Made by a program: the position numbers and the translations under genes. Of a stretch of DNA of 64,000 nucleotides, positions 1 through 9,165 are shown in pieces; position 1 is the stretch's first letter; every line of letters starts with the position of its first letter. The DNA lies in NCBI GenBank assembly GCA_020637595.1, contig JACKKE010000007.1, positions 62,001 to 126,000 on the forward strand, in the 5' to 3' direction. The notes under the pieces are model-generated. The model worked only from the letters and a program-made list of their open reading frames with translations. It did no database searches and was not told the DNA's origin. The DNA comes from Rhodobacter sp. GTDB taxonomy: Bacteria > Pseudomonadota > Alphaproteobacteria > Rhodobacterales > Rhodobacteraceae.

Positions 1-308
1 CCGTCGCAGATCGTCTGCCATTCGCTTTCGTGCAGGATCACCGGCACATGCGACAGCGGCCATTCGCGCTCGGCCAGGGGATCGCTGGAATATTGCCGGA
101 AATAGACCCCGGCATCGCGCAGATACTGGTTGCCGCGTTCAAAGCGCGCGGCAATCTCGGTGGGCGAGAGCCGGGCGAACCGCTCGACGAACCGCCGCCA
201 GACCGGCCGCATCTGCCCCCGGGCGTCGAACAACTCATCCGCCACACCCGGAAGGCGGGTGTAGCCGGCAAAGAGGTCCGGCGCGGTCCGGGGCTGCGCG
301 GGCGGCAT
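1..308 (-). CDS. Circularly permuted ATP-grasp protein, N-terminal fragment
   Basis: Only the first ~102 codons lie in the window; the gene runs off the left edge. The ATG at 308 is preceded by a good ribosome binding site (AAAGGGA, 6 nt spacing) and lies 16 bp after the stop of the DUF2126 gene, so the two are probably one transcript. The visible part contains DLFAGYTRLPGVADELFD and a conserved stretch around GVYFRQYSSDPLAER, as in the COG2308-type circularly permuted ATP-grasp proteins that commonly follow transglutaminase/DUF2126 genes. The family is predicted to form amide or peptide bonds; no reaction is shown here. Whether an alpha-E domain is fused at the C-terminus cannot be seen. Confidence 0.8.
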   Translation of the reverse strand, partial: MPPAQPRTAPDLFAGYTRLPGVADELFDARGQMRPVWRRFVERFARLSPTEIAARFERGNQYLRDAGVYFRQYSSDPLAEREWPLSHVPVILHESEWQTICD

Positions 309-324
309 GGCGGTCCCTTTCGGC

Positions 325-3300
325 TTACGACAACCCGGCCGGGCGGCGCAGGTCGAGGGTCAGCGGAAATTCCGGGTGCGGGGCCTCCGGCACCGGGCGA
401 TAGCTGCCGGGGGTATGGCCGTGGGGCTCGAACCGCGCCAGACGTCGGGCCTCGGCCTCGTAGGCGTTGACCGGGAAGGTGTCATAGTTGCGCCCACCCG
501 GGTGCGCGACATGATAGGTGCAGCCAGCAATCGCCCGCCCCGTCCAGTCGTCGTAAATGTCAAAGACCAGCGGCGTGTTGACCGGCAGCACCGGGTGCAG
601 CGACTCGGGCGGCTGCCAGGCCTTGAACCGCACGCCGCCAACGCTGACGCCCGAGGTCGCGGTCCGCGCCATCGGCACCGGCCGCTGGTTGGCCATCACC
701 CGATAGCGGTCCTGATGCAGCGTCGTCATCTTGACCTGCAGCCGTTCCACCGAGCTGTCGGTATAGCGCACCGTGCCGCCGATCGCCCCGGTCTCGCCCA
801 GCACATGCCAGGGTTCCAGCGCCTGTTTCAGCTCCAGATGCACGCCCTCGGCGTCGATCTGGCCGCAGAACGGGAACCGGAATTCGGCCTGGGCCTCGAA
901 CCACACGGGATCGAAGTCATAGCCGTGGATCCGCAGGTCGGCCAGCAGCGACAGCAGATCCTCCCACAGGTAGTGCGGCAGCATGAAGCGGTCGTGCAGC
1001 ACCGTGCCCCAGCGCACCGGGCGGCCCTGCACCGGACTGTTCCAGCAGCGCGCGATGATCGCCCGCAACAAGAGCTGCTGGGCCAGCGACATCCGCGGAT
1101 GCGGCGGCATCTCAAAGCCGCGGAATTCCACCAGCCCCAGCCGACCGGTGGGACCATCGGGGGAATAGAGCTTGTCGATGCAGATCTCGGCGCGGTGGGT
1201 GTTGCCGGTGACGTCGGTCAGCATGTTCCTGAGCAGACGGTCCACCAGCCAGGCCGGCGGCAGCGGGCCGCCGTTCACCGGATCGCCGATCTGGTTCAGC
1301 GCGATCTCCAGCTCATAGAGCGTGTCATGGCGCGCCTCGTCGATCCGCGGGGCCTGCGACGTCGGCCCGATGAACAGCCCCGAGAAGAGATAGCTGAGGC
1401 AGGGATGCCGCTGCCAGATCAGGATCAGCGATTTCAGCACGTCGGGCCGGCGCAGGAACGGGCTGTCGAGCGTCGTCGCGCCCCCCACCACCACATGGTT
1501 GCCGCCGCCGGTGCCGGTGTGGCGTCCGTCGATCATGAACTTGTCGGCGCCCAGACGCGAATTGCGCGCCTCGTCATAGATCGCCTCTGTGGTGGCGACG
1601 CAATCCTCCCAGCTGTGCGCGGGGTGGATGTTCACCTCGATCACCCCCGGATCCGGGGCCACGCGGATCACGTTCAGCCGCGGGTCATGCGGCGGGGCGT
1701 AACCCTCGATATGGATTGGCAGGTTCAGTTCCGCCGCCGTCACCTCGGCATTGGCGATCAGCTCCAGATAATCTTCCAGCGTGTCGCAAGGCGGCATGAA
1801 CAGGCACAGCCGGCCGTCGCGGGGCTCGATCGCCATCGCGGTGCGCACCCAGCCGCCGGCGGGGTCGGTCCCCTCGCCCAGATGGGTGTCCTGCGGCTGG
1901 AACCGCTGACGCTCGGCCTCCTTGGCACCGGGGATCGAACCCTGCACGTGCCCGGGCGTGACCGGCGGCATCATCGCCGCCTGTTCGGCCTCTTCCTGGG
2001 CGATGCGGGCCTTTTCCTCGTCGACGGCGCGGCGGCGCGCTTCCAGCCGGTCATGGAAGTCGGGCAAGGGCGCCACCGGCACGGTCGGATCTGCGGGATA
2101 GGAATAGGGATATTGCGCCGGCGGGATATAGGGCAGCGAGCCCAGCGGCAGGCGGAAGCCCACCGGGCTGTCGCCGGGGGTCAGGAAGATCTTGCCGCGC
2201 CGGGGCTTCCACAGCTCCGACCGCCAGTTCGCCGGCTTGTCCGCCGACTGCCACCACCGCTGGATCGGCAGGATATAGCCCGAGGCCTCGGTCAGGCCGC
2301 GGTTGAACACCCGTGCATAGCGCGCGCGGTCCTCGGGGTTCTTCAGCTTGGAGTTCTCGGGCGTGACGTTCGACGGAAGGTTCGCCTCTTTCAGGATCCA
2401 TTCCGCCGGATCCTCATAGGCCGGCTGGGCAAACCCCGGGTCGAGGCCCAGATTCTTGGCAAAGGTCGCCATGAAGGCGCCGGCCTCGTCCGGGCCGACG
2501 GCAGCCGCCGGGGCCTCGCGCGCGACCAGATCGGGGTTTTTCCACACCGGCTGTCCGTCGTGACGCCAATAAAGCGAGAAGGTCCAGCGCGGCAGGCTTT
2601 CGCCCGGATACCATTTGCCCTGCCCGTAATGCAGGAAGCCCCCCGGCGCGAAACGGGTGCGCAGCCGGCGGATCAGATCGTCAGCCAGCCCGCGTTTTTG
2701 CGGGCCGACGGCGGCGGTGTTCCACTCGGCGCTTTCGAAATCGTCGACCGAGACAAAGGTCGGCTCGCCGCCCATCGTCAGGCGCACGTCGCCCGCCTGC
2801 AGATCGGCGTCGACCTGCCGGCCCAAGGCGTTCAGCCGGTCCCAGGCCTCGTCGGAAAACGGCTTGGTGATGCGCGGATGTTCAGCCACGCGGCGGATCT
2901 GCATGTCGAAGGCGAAATCGACCTCGGGTGCGCCGACCGACGAAAACCCGCCGGCGATCGGCGCGGCATTGCGGAAATGCGGGGTCGCGGCCAGCGGGAT
3001 GTGGCTCTCGCCGGTCAGGAGGCCCGAGGTCGGATCGAGCCCGATCCACCCCGCGCCGGGCAGAAACACCTCGCACCAGGCGTGCAGGTCGGTGAAATCG
3101 TGATCCGTCCCGGACGGGCCGTCGAGCGATTTCACATCGGGCGTCAGCTGGATCAGATAGCCCGACACGAACCGCGCGGCAAAGCCCAGATGCCGCAGCA
3201 CCTGAACCAGCAGCCACGACGAATCCCGGCAGCTGCCCGACTTGCAGCTGAGCGTTTCCTCGGGCGTCTGCACACCCGGCTCCATGCGGATGGTATAGTT

Positions 3301-3768
3301 CACCACCTGCGAAATCCGCGCGTTCAGCCCGACCAGCATGTCCACCGTGCGCTGGCGCGAGAAATCCAGCCCGCCGATCAGCTGCGCCAACAGCGGCCCC
3401 TCGGCCTCGGGGATACGGTAGATCGACAGATCCTCGCGCAGTTCCTCAGGGTAGTCGAAGGGCCAGTGCTCGGCGCTTTCCTCAACGAAGAAATCGAACG
3501 GGTTATAGACCGTCATGTCGGCAACCAGATCGACCTCGATCTTGAACTCGGTCACCGGGTCCGGGAACACGAACCGCGCCAGCCAGTTGCCGTAGGGGTC
3601 TTGCTGGTGGTTCACGAAATGCCCGCCGGGACTGACCTTGAGCGAATGCGAGATCACCCGCGTGCGGCTGTGCGGCGCCGGGCGCAAACGGATGATCTGC
3701 GGCCCCAGCGTCACCGGGCGGTCGTATTTATAGTGCGTGAGATGATGAATCGAGGCGTGGATCGCCAT
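325..3768 (-). CDS. Transglutaminase-like / DUF2126 protein (1147 aa)
   Basis: A large cytoplasmic protein with no signal peptide. Residues 1-90 match the bacterial transglutaminase N-terminal domain. Residues ~150-260 are a transglutaminase/protease core with a plausible Cys-His-Asp triad: C180 in SGSCRDSSW, H229 in DLHAWCEVF and D245 in GLDPTSG. The remaining ~800 residues are DUF2126, which comparative genomics has proposed to be amidoligase-like; this is not proven. The gene is upstream of and probably co-transcribed with the ATP-grasp gene at the window edge. The family is linked by neighbourhood to a predicted peptide synthesis or tagging system. A mirror ORF of similar length on the plus strand is a GC-codon shadow. 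Confidence 0.9.
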   Translation of the reverse strand: MAIHASIHHLTHYKYDRPVTLGPQIIRLRPAPHSRTRVISHSLKVSPGGHFVNHQQDPYGNWLARFVFPDPVTEFKIEVDLVADMTVYNPFDFFVEESAEHWPFDYPEELREDLSIYRIPEAEGPLLAQLIGGLDFSRQRTVDMLVGLNARISQVVNYTIRMEPGVQTPEETLSCKSGSCRDSSWLLVQVLRHLGFAARFVSGYLIQLTPDVKSLDGPSGTDHDFTDLHAWCEVFLPGAGWIGLDPTSGLLTGESHIPLAATPHFRNAAPIAGGFSSVGAPEVDFAFDMQIRRVAEHPRITKPFSDEAWDRLNALGRQVDADLQAGDVRLTMGGEPTFVSVDDFESAEWNTAAVGPQKRGLADDLIRRLRTRFAPGGFLHYGQGKWYPGESLPRWTFSLYWRHDGQPVWKNPDLVAREAPAAAVGPDEAGAFMATFAKNLGLDPGFAQPAYEDPAEWILKEANLPSNVTPENSKLKNPEDRARYARVFNRGLTEASGYILPIQRWWQSADKPANWRSELWKPRRGKIFLTPGDSPVGFRLPLGSLPYIPPAQYPYSYPADPTVPVAPLPDFHDRLEARRRAVDEEKARIAQEEAEQAAMMPPVTPGHVQGSIPGAKEAERQRFQPQDTHLGEGTDPAGGWVRTAMAIEPRDGRLCLFMPPCDTLEDYLELIANAEVTAAELNLPIHIEGYAPPHDPRLNVIRVAPDPGVIEVNIHPAHSWEDCVATTEAIYDEARNSRLGADKFMIDGRHTGTGGGNHVVVGGATTLDSPFLRRPDVLKSLILIWQRHPCLSYLFSGLFIGPTSQAPRIDEARHDTLYELEIALNQIGDPVNGGPLPPAWLVDRLLRNMLTDVTGNTHRAEICIDKLYSPDGPTGRLGLVEFRGFEMPPHPRMSLAQQLLLRAIIARCWNSPVQGRPVRWGTVLHDRFMLPHYLWEDLLSLLADLRIHGYDFDPVWFEAQAEFRFPFCGQIDAEGVHLELKQALEPWHVLGETGAIGGTVRYTDSSVERLQVKMTTLHQDRYRVMANQRPVPMARTATSGVSVGGVRFKAWQPPESLHPVLPVNTPLVFDIYDDWTGRAIAGCTYHVAHPGGRNYDTFPVNAYEAEARRLARFEPHGHTPGSYRPVPEAPHPEFPLTLDLRRPAGLS

Positions 3769-3911
3769 GCGAAAACCCTGTCAGTTCTTTGCCTTCACCA
3801 TAGAAGCTGAGGCCGCGCTTGCCACCGGGAAACGCCGGAGGGGCAGCCGCGCGGCCAAATTTTCCGGCAAGTGCACAGAAAATCGGCACACCCCTGCCGG
3901 CACCAAATGAA

Positions 3912-3941
3912 AACCGCCGCCGGGCGATGCCGGCGGCGGTT
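3912..3941 (-). terminator. Rho-independent terminator of cysNC
   Basis: A perfect 12-bp stem (3912-3923 with 3930-3941) closes a 6-nt loop, 22 bp beyond the cysNC stop. Read on the minus strand the stem runs into TTTTCATTT, so it fits an intrinsic terminator of the cysD-cysNC transcript and separates it from the DUF2126 gene downstream. Confidence 0.85.
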
Positions 3942-3963
3942 GGTCATTCGATGTGCGCGGCCC

Positions 3964-5865
3964 TCAGGGAATGAGGCGCGCGATGATCAGGTCGGCGGCC
4001 TCGTCCGGGGTCATCGCCGTGGTGTCGATGCGCATCTCGGCGTTCTCGGGGGCCTCATAGGGCGAATCGATGCCGGTGAAGTTCTTCAACTGCCCCGACC
4101 GCGCCTTGGCATAGAGCCCCTTGACGTCGCGCTCTTCGGCCACGGTCAGCGGCGTATCCACGAACACCTCGACGAATTCGCCCGGCTGCATCATCGCCCG
4201 CACCATGTCGCGCTCGGCCCGGAAGGGCGAGATGAAGGCGGTGATCACGATCAGGCCGGCGTCGGTCATCAGCTTGGCCACCTCGCCCACGCGGCGGATG
4301 TTCTCGACACGGTCGGCCTCGGTAAAGCCCAGATCCTTGTTCAGCCCGTGGCGCACGTTGTCGCCATCCAGCAGGAACGTGTGCCGGTTCATCCGTGCCA
4401 GCTTGCGCTCGACGGCGTTGGCGATGGTCGATTTGCCCGACCCCGACAGCCCGGTCAGCCACAGCACCGCCGGCTTCTGGTGCTTCATCGCCGCGTGGTG
4501 GTCGCGGTCGATGTCCACCGCCTGCCAGTGGATGTTGGTGGCCCGGCGCAGCGAGAAGTGGATGATCCCCGCCCCCACCGTGTGGTTCGTCAGCTTGTCG
4601 ATCAGGATGAACCCGCCCAGGTCGCGGCTGTCGGCATAGGGGGCGAACGGGATCTCGCGGTCGGTGGTCAGCGTGGCCACACCGATCGAGTTCAGATCCA
4701 GCGTCTTGGCCGCCAGGTGCTCCTGGGTGTTGACGTTGATCTCGTATTTCGGATGGCTGACCTTGGCGGTCACGGTCTGGGTGCCGATCTTCATCCAGTA
4801 GCCGCGGCCGGGGACCATCTCGGCCTCGTCCATCCAGATGATCGAGGCCTCGAACTGGTCGGCCACCTCGAGCGGCGATTTCGCCGCGACGATCACCTGC
4901 CCGCGCGAGCAGTCGATCTCGTCCGCCAGGGTCAGGGTGACGGATTCGCCCGCCACCGCCAGATCCCGGTCCCCGGCCAGCGCCACGATCCGCGCCACTT
5001 TCGAGGTCTTGCCCGAGGGAAGCACCCGCACCTCGTCGCCCGGACGCACCGTGCCCGAGGCGATCAGCCCGGCAAAGCCGCGGAAGTCGAGGTTCGGCCG
5101 GTTCACCCATTGCACGGGCAGGCGGAAGGGCTTGTCCTGATCCACCGTCGCGTCGACCTCGACAGCCTCCAGATAGGGCAGCAGGGTCGGGCCGTCATAC
5201 CAGGGCGTGTTGGCGCTGGGACCGGTGATGTTGTCGCCCTTGAAGCCCGAAATCGGGATCGGCGTGAATTCGGTGATACCGATCGAGCCGGCAAACGCCC
5301 GGTAATCCGCAACGATCCGGTCAAAGGTCGCCTGATCATAGCCCACCAGGTCCATCTTGTTCACCGCCAGCACGATGTGGCGGATGCCCAGCAGGTGCAC
5401 CAGATAGCTGTGGCGGCGGGTCTGCGTCAGCACACCCTTGCGCGCGTCGATCAGGATCACCGCCAGATCGGCGGTCGAGGCGCCGGTGACCATGTTGCGG
5501 GTGTATTGCTCGTGCCCGGGGGTGTCGGCGACGATGAACTTGCGCTTTTCGGTCGCGAAAAAGCGATAGGCCACGTCGATGGTGATGCCCTGTTCGCGCT
5601 CGGCGGCGAGGCCATCGACCAGCAGGGCAAAGTCGATTTCCTGCCCCTGGGTGCCGACGCGCTTGCTGTCGGCCTCCAGCGCGGCCAGCTGGTCTTCGAA
5701 GATCATCTTGCTGTCATAGAGCAGCCGCCCGATCAGCGTCGACTTGCCGTCGTCCACCGACCCGCAGGTGATGAAGCGCAGCATCGTCTTGTGCTGATGG
5801 GTTTCCAGATACTGCTCGATGTTCTCGGCAATCAGGGCGTCGGTCTTGTAAATCGGATCGGTCAT
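3964..5865 (-). CDS. cysNC: Bifunctional sulfate adenylyltransferase subunit 1 / adenylylsulfate kinase
   Basis: Sulfate activation: the CysN GTPase half works with CysD to make adenylylsulfate (APS) from ATP and sulfate, and the CysC half phosphorylates APS to PAPS. The 633-residue product has a GTPase P-loop (GSVDDGKST, ~35-43), the switch motif DTPGH (114-118) and NKMD (169-172). An APS kinase domain follows from ~455 with its own P-loop (GLSGSGKST, 472-480). The N-C fusion is common in alphaproteobacteria. It lies 47 bp downstream of cysD on the same strand and ends at a strong terminator. No APS/PAPS reductase (cysH) is in the window, so reduction is encoded elsewhere or PAPS serves sulfation. 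Confidence 0.97.
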   Translation of the reverse strand: MTDPIYKTDALIAENIEQYLETHQHKTMLRFITCGSVDDGKSTLIGRLLYDSKMIFEDQLAALEADSKRVGTQGQEIDFALLVDGLAAEREQGITIDVAYRFFATEKRKFIVADTPGHEQYTRNMVTGASTADLAVILIDARKGVLTQTRRHSYLVHLLGIRHIVLAVNKMDLVGYDQATFDRIVADYRAFAGSIGITEFTPIPISGFKGDNITGPSANTPWYDGPTLLPYLEAVEVDATVDQDKPFRLPVQWVNRPNLDFRGFAGLIASGTVRPGDEVRVLPSGKTSKVARIVALAGDRDLAVAGESVTLTLADEIDCSRGQVIVAAKSPLEVADQFEASIIWMDEAEMVPGRGYWMKIGTQTVTAKVSHPKYEINVNTQEHLAAKTLDLNSIGVATLTTDREIPFAPYADSRDLGGFILIDKLTNHTVGAGIIHFSLRRATNIHWQAVDIDRDHHAAMKHQKPAVLWLTGLSGSGKSTIANAVERKLARMNRHTFLLDGDNVRHGLNKDLGFTEADRVENIRRVGEVAKLMTDAGLIVITAFISPFRAERDMVRAMMQPGEFVEVFVDTPLTVAEERDVKGLYAKARSGQLKNFTGIDSPYEAPENAEMRIDTTAMTPDEAADLIIARLIP

Positions 5866-5912
5866 AGGATCACCTCAGAGGGTGTTGAAATCACGGGTGA
5901 AAAAGCAGAGGC

Positions 5913-6818
5913 TCAGAAATAGCCTTCCTGCTTTTTCTTCTCCATCGAGGCAGCCTGATCATGGTCGATCGCGCGGCCCTGACGCTCGCTGGTGGTGGTC
6001 AGCAGCATCTCCTGGATCACTTCGGGCAGCGTCTGCGCCTGGCTTTCCACCGCGCCGGTCAGCGGATAGCAGCCCAGCGTGCGGAACCGGATCGAGCGCA
6101 TTTCCGGCGTCTCGCCGGGTTTCAGCGGGAAACGGTCGTCGTCGACCATCAGGATCAGCCCGTCGCGCTTGACCGTCGGGCGCGGAGCCGAGAAGTAAAG
6201 CGGCACGATTTCAATGCCTTCCAGGTGGATGTATTGCCAGATGTCCAGCTCGGTCCAGTTCGAGATCGGGAACACGCGCATCGATTCGCCCTTGGCCTTG
6301 CGCGCGTTGTAGAGGCGCCACAGCTCAGGGCGCTGGTTCTTCGGATCCCAGCGGTGATTGGCCGAGCGGAACGAGAACACGCGCTCCTTGGCGCGGCTCT
6401 TTTCCTCGTCGCGGCGCGCGCCGCCAAAGGCCGCGTCAAAGCCGTAATGGTCCAGCGCCTGCTTCAGGCCCTCGGTCTTCCACATGTCGGTGTGCAGGCT
6501 GCCGTGATCGAACGGGTTGATGCCACGGGCCTTGGCCTCGGGGTTGTGATAGACCAACAGCTCCATCCCCGCCTGCGCCGCAGCCTTGTCGCGCAGCTTG
6601 TACATGTCCTGGAATTTCCAGGTGGTATCGACATGCAGCAGCGGAAACGGCGGCGGAGCCGGATAGAACGCCTTCTTGGCCAGGTGCAGCATGACGGCGC
6701 TGTCCTTGCCGACGGAGTAGAGCATCACCGGCTTTTCGGCTTCGGCGACGACTTCGCGCAGGATGTGGATGCTCTCGGCTTCCAGGCGTTGCAGGTGGGT
6801 CAGGGTCTTGGCGGACAT
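5913..6818 (-). CDS. cysD: Sulfate adenylyltransferase subunit 2
   Basis: The PP-loop ATP pyrophosphatase partner of CysN. The start chosen gives 301 residues, the usual CysD length, beginning MSAKTLTHLQRLEAESIHIL; the PP-loop SVGKDSAVML lies near residues 36-45 and the protein ends in EGYF as CysD typically does. An AAGGATC ribosome binding site precedes this ATG. The open frame runs further upstream, but that extension (to 7694) is antisense to the LuxR gene and is rejected. The gene heads the cysD-cysNC operon and faces the LuxR-type regulator across a 105-bp gap containing an 18-bp near-palindrome. Confidence 0.97.
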   Translation of the reverse strand: MSAKTLTHLQRLEAESIHILREVVAEAEKPVMLYSVGKDSAVMLHLAKKAFYPAPPPFPLLHVDTTWKFQDMYKLRDKAAAQAGMELLVYHNPEAKARGINPFDHGSLHTDMWKTEGLKQALDHYGFDAAFGGARRDEEKSRAKERVFSFRSANHRWDPKNQRPELWRLYNARKAKGESMRVFPISNWTELDIWQYIHLEGIEIVPLYFSAPRPTVKRDGLILMVDDDRFPLKPGETPEMRSIRFRTLGCYPLTGAVESQAQTLPEVIQEMLLTTTSERQGRAIDHDQAASMEKKKQEGYF

Positions 6819-6877
6819 TCCCGGATCCTTGTCATTGGAGTGTTGACGGGCCAATAGCAGCGGGCGTATGCACAGAA

Positions 6878-6895
6878 ACCCCCCATATGGGAGGT
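6878..6895. promoter_or_regulatory. 18-bp near-palindrome between cysD and luxR-type gene
   Basis: ACCCCCCATATGGGAGGT reads the same on both strands except for one mismatched pair, with a perfect 10-bp core CCCATATGGG (6882-6891). It sits between the divergent starts of cysD (6818) and the LuxR-type gene (6924), where an operator would be expected. The protein that binds it is not known. Confidence 0.45.
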
Positions 6896-6923
6896 AAATG
6901 GTCGCATAGGAAAGGCTCCACCG

Positions 6924-7949
6924 GTGCTGGGACGGTCCGAAGACGTCGAGGTGCTGCGCCTGCTTTATGCCGAGGCGGCGCGCCCGGCTGGCGACCTGCC
7001 GCCCTGGCAGCCGTTCCTGCAGGCATTGGCCACCCTCACCCGGGCCCAGTCCGCCGCGCTGGTGATCGAGGCCGCGGGCATCCAGCATGTCTTTGCAACG
7101 ACAGACGATTTTCCGTTGCCCGCGCGTGAGACCCTGCTCAGGCTGCGCAGCGACCGCCTCTATGCCCAGGACGAACTGGACGGCGACAGCACACCCCTGC
7201 GGTTGCTGCGTGCGCCCTTGCGGGGCGACCGTCAGGCCTGGCTGATGATCCGCCACCCGTTTACCGAGTTCCGCGCCGCCGACGGGGTGCAGCTGTCGCG
7301 GCTTGCGCCGCACCTCGGCACGGCCGTCGAAACCTGGCTGTCGCTGGCCCGCGAACGGGCGCAGGCGCGGCAGTCCGCCAGCGTCGCGGCCGCTTTGGGG
7401 GCGGGCTGGCTGTGGCTGGACGCGACCGGCCGGGTTCTCGGCGCCGATGACACCGCCCGTCTGGCGCTGGCCGGCCCCGAGGGGCCGACCCTCGGCCCCG
7501 GCGGCCGGATCGAGGCCCCCGACCCCGAAACCGCCGTCCGACTGCGGCGGGCGCTGGATGTCGCCGCGTCGGGGTCCGACGACATGCAGGTCGTGCCCCT
7601 TGCCGCATCGCCACCCTTCGCCCTCGCGATCCACCCCGGCCTGGCCGCGCCGGCGCCCGGGATTGGCCCGGTCCTGCAAGCCGCCATCCGGCACGCGCCC
7701 GCCGCCGCCCGGCTGCCACTGGACGGGCTGGCCCGGTCGATGGGCCTGAGCCGCAGCGAAACCCGGCTGGCGATACTGCTGTGCGACGGATCAACCCTTG
7801 CCGAGGCCGCTGCGCAGCTGGGCTGGACCATCGAAACCGCCCGCAGCGCCTCGAAACGGATCTATGCGCAAACCGAGACGCGCGGCCAGGGCGACCTGAT
7901 CCGTCGGATGTGGGCCGGCGCGGACTGGTTTCAGGGGATGGCGCCGTGA
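6924..7949 (+). CDS. LuxR-type helix-turn-helix regulator
   Basis: A 341-residue cytoplasmic regulator. The GTG at 6924 follows AGGAAAGGCTCC, a purine-rich binding site. The first ~250 residues are a poorly conserved sensor-like region without a recognisable domain. The last ~65 residues hold a LuxR/GerE-like HTH: LSRSETRLAILLCDG, then TLAEAAAQLGWTIETARS and KRIYAQTETRGQGDLIRRM. This arrangement is typical of stand-alone LuxR regulators in Rhodobacteraceae that are not acyl-homoserine-lactone receptors. It is divergent from cysD, so control of sulfate assimilation is possible, but the target is an inference from position only. Confidence 0.8.
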   Translation: MLGRSEDVEVLRLLYAEAARPAGDLPPWQPFLQALATLTRAQSAALVIEAAGIQHVFATTDDFPLPARETLLRLRSDRLYAQDELDGDSTPLRLLRAPLRGDRQAWLMIRHPFTEFRAADGVQLSRLAPHLGTAVETWLSLARERAQARQSASVAAALGAGWLWLDATGRVLGADDTARLALAGPEGPTLGPGGRIEAPDPETAVRLRRALDVAASGSDDMQVVPLAASPPFALAIHPGLAAPAPGIGPVLQAAIRHAPAAARLPLDGLARSMGLSRSETRLAILLCDGSTLAEAAAQLGWTIETARSASKRIYAQTETRGQGDLIRRMWAGADWFQGMAP

Positions 7950-8362
7950 GGATGTCAGATATTTTAATGTATGATATTTTGGGGCGGGCGATTCCGCGCC
8001 GCCCAGCAAAATCCAGGCCAAGTCTGAAAGCCCGACCGAAGCGAGATCGGGCGCACAGTGAGACCCGACTTCCTCGAAGTAAATGTCAGTCATTACTGAA
8101 TCATCCAACAAGTCCATTAAGATATTGATCTTAAAGCATTGTATAACACTCAAGACGCCCATCACGAAACCCGAACGCGCACCGATCCCGCCTCAAACCC
8201 ACCTCCCATGCACCTGGCGACGGCCCCGTCAAACCGTTTTCATGCGCGCCGGAACCGGCGGATTTCCACCGAAGACATGGCGCGATTTGATTCCGATCAA
8301 GGTCGCCCGCGGAAAACGCGATAAGTCGGGCCATCACTTTCGTGAAGAAGACGGAGTTTCCC
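7950..8362. other. Gene-free stretch (413 bp)
   Basis: No convincing gene. The first part has an AT-rich motif (GATATTTTAATGTATGATATTTT, read as two short overlapping repeats) followed by a GC stem GGGCGG/CCGCCC at ~7984-8006 without a T-run. An unusually AT-rich patch at about 8080-8155 may hold the promoter of the downstream glycosyltransferase. A 124-aa minus frame across this region has no family resemblance and overlaps the LuxR coding sequence. Confidence 0.5.
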
Positions 8363-9097
8363 GTGATCAACATCTTCATCGGCTACGACCCGCGCGAGGC
8401 CGTCGCATACCACGTCTGCGCCAACAGCTTCATCCGCCACGCCTCGGTTCCGCTGTCGTTTACCCCGCTCGCCCTCAAGGGGCTCAAGGGCTATACCGAG
8501 ACCCACAACGACGGGTCCAACCAGTTTATCTACAGCCGGTTCTTGCTGCCGCATCTGATGGGCTACAAGGGCTGGGCGCTGTTCGTCGATGGCGACATGC
8601 TGGTGCGCGACGATATCGCCAAACTGTGGGCGCTGCGCGACGAGAGCAAGGCCGTGATGTGCGTGCACCACGACTACAAGACCAAGATGGAAACCAAGTA
8701 TCTGGGTGCGAAGAACCAGAACTATCCGCGCAAAAACTGGTCCTCGGTGGTGCTGTGGAACTGCGGCCATCCGGCCAACGCAGCGGTGACGCCCGAGTTC
8801 GTGATGAACGCGACCGGCGCGCAGCTGCACCGCTTTACCTGGCTCTCGGACGACCTGATCGGTGAAATTCCGAAGGTCTGGAACTGGCTGCCCGACGAAT
8901 TCGGCGCGAACAAGGACGCCAAGCTGTTGCACTGGACGCTGGGCACGCCCTGCTTCCACGAATTCGCGCACGCCCCAATGGCCGAGGAATGGCACCGCGA
9001 AAAGCTGCTGACCGATTATTCCCTGCAGCGCGTGATCGACGGCCCGTTCGAAGGCGAGGAGGGCTATGACGCGGCGCAGGGGCTGGCGGCCGAGTAA
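8363..9097 (+). CDS. GT-A-like glycosyltransferase, paralogue 1
   Basis: Probable cytoplasmic sugar transferase of 244 residues. The GTG at 8363 is preferred over the GTG at 8342 because GGAG at 8353-8356 sits 6 nt before it and the family N-terminus (INIFIGYDPREAVAYHV) begins there. It has a DGD metal/nucleotide-sugar motif in LFVDGDMLVRDD and a block YPRKNWSSVVLWNC shared almost exactly with the second glycosyltransferase at 10751. No membrane segment is visible. The nearby kdsD suggests lipopolysaccharide or capsule assembly; donor and acceptor are unknown. Confidence 0.8.
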   Translation: MINIFIGYDPREAVAYHVCANSFIRHASVPLSFTPLALKGLKGYTETHNDGSNQFIYSRFLLPHLMGYKGWALFVDGDMLVRDDIAKLWALRDESKAVMCVHHDYKTKMETKYLGAKNQNYPRKNWSSVVLWNCGHPANAAVTPEFVMNATGAQLHRFTWLSDDLIGEIPKVWNWLPDEFGANKDAKLLHWTLGTPCFHEFAHAPMAEEWHREKLLTDYSLQRVIDGPFEGEEGYDAAQGLAAE

Positions 9098-9165
9098 CGC
9101 CCCTCCCGGCGGTGCCGCACCGGGTGCGCCTTGCCCAAAGGCGCGCCCGGCTCTATGCCTGTTGC

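Noticed and set aside
307..3810. 1167-aa plus-strand open frame opposite the DUF2126 gene
   Set aside because: It mirrors the real gene almost end to end, is rich in Arg/His/Gln as expected for an antisense frame of GC-rich code, and shows no domain.
6819..7694. N-terminal extension of cysD (593-aa frame)
   Set aside because: The extra part is antisense to the LuxR-type gene; the normal CysD start with binding site lies at 6818.
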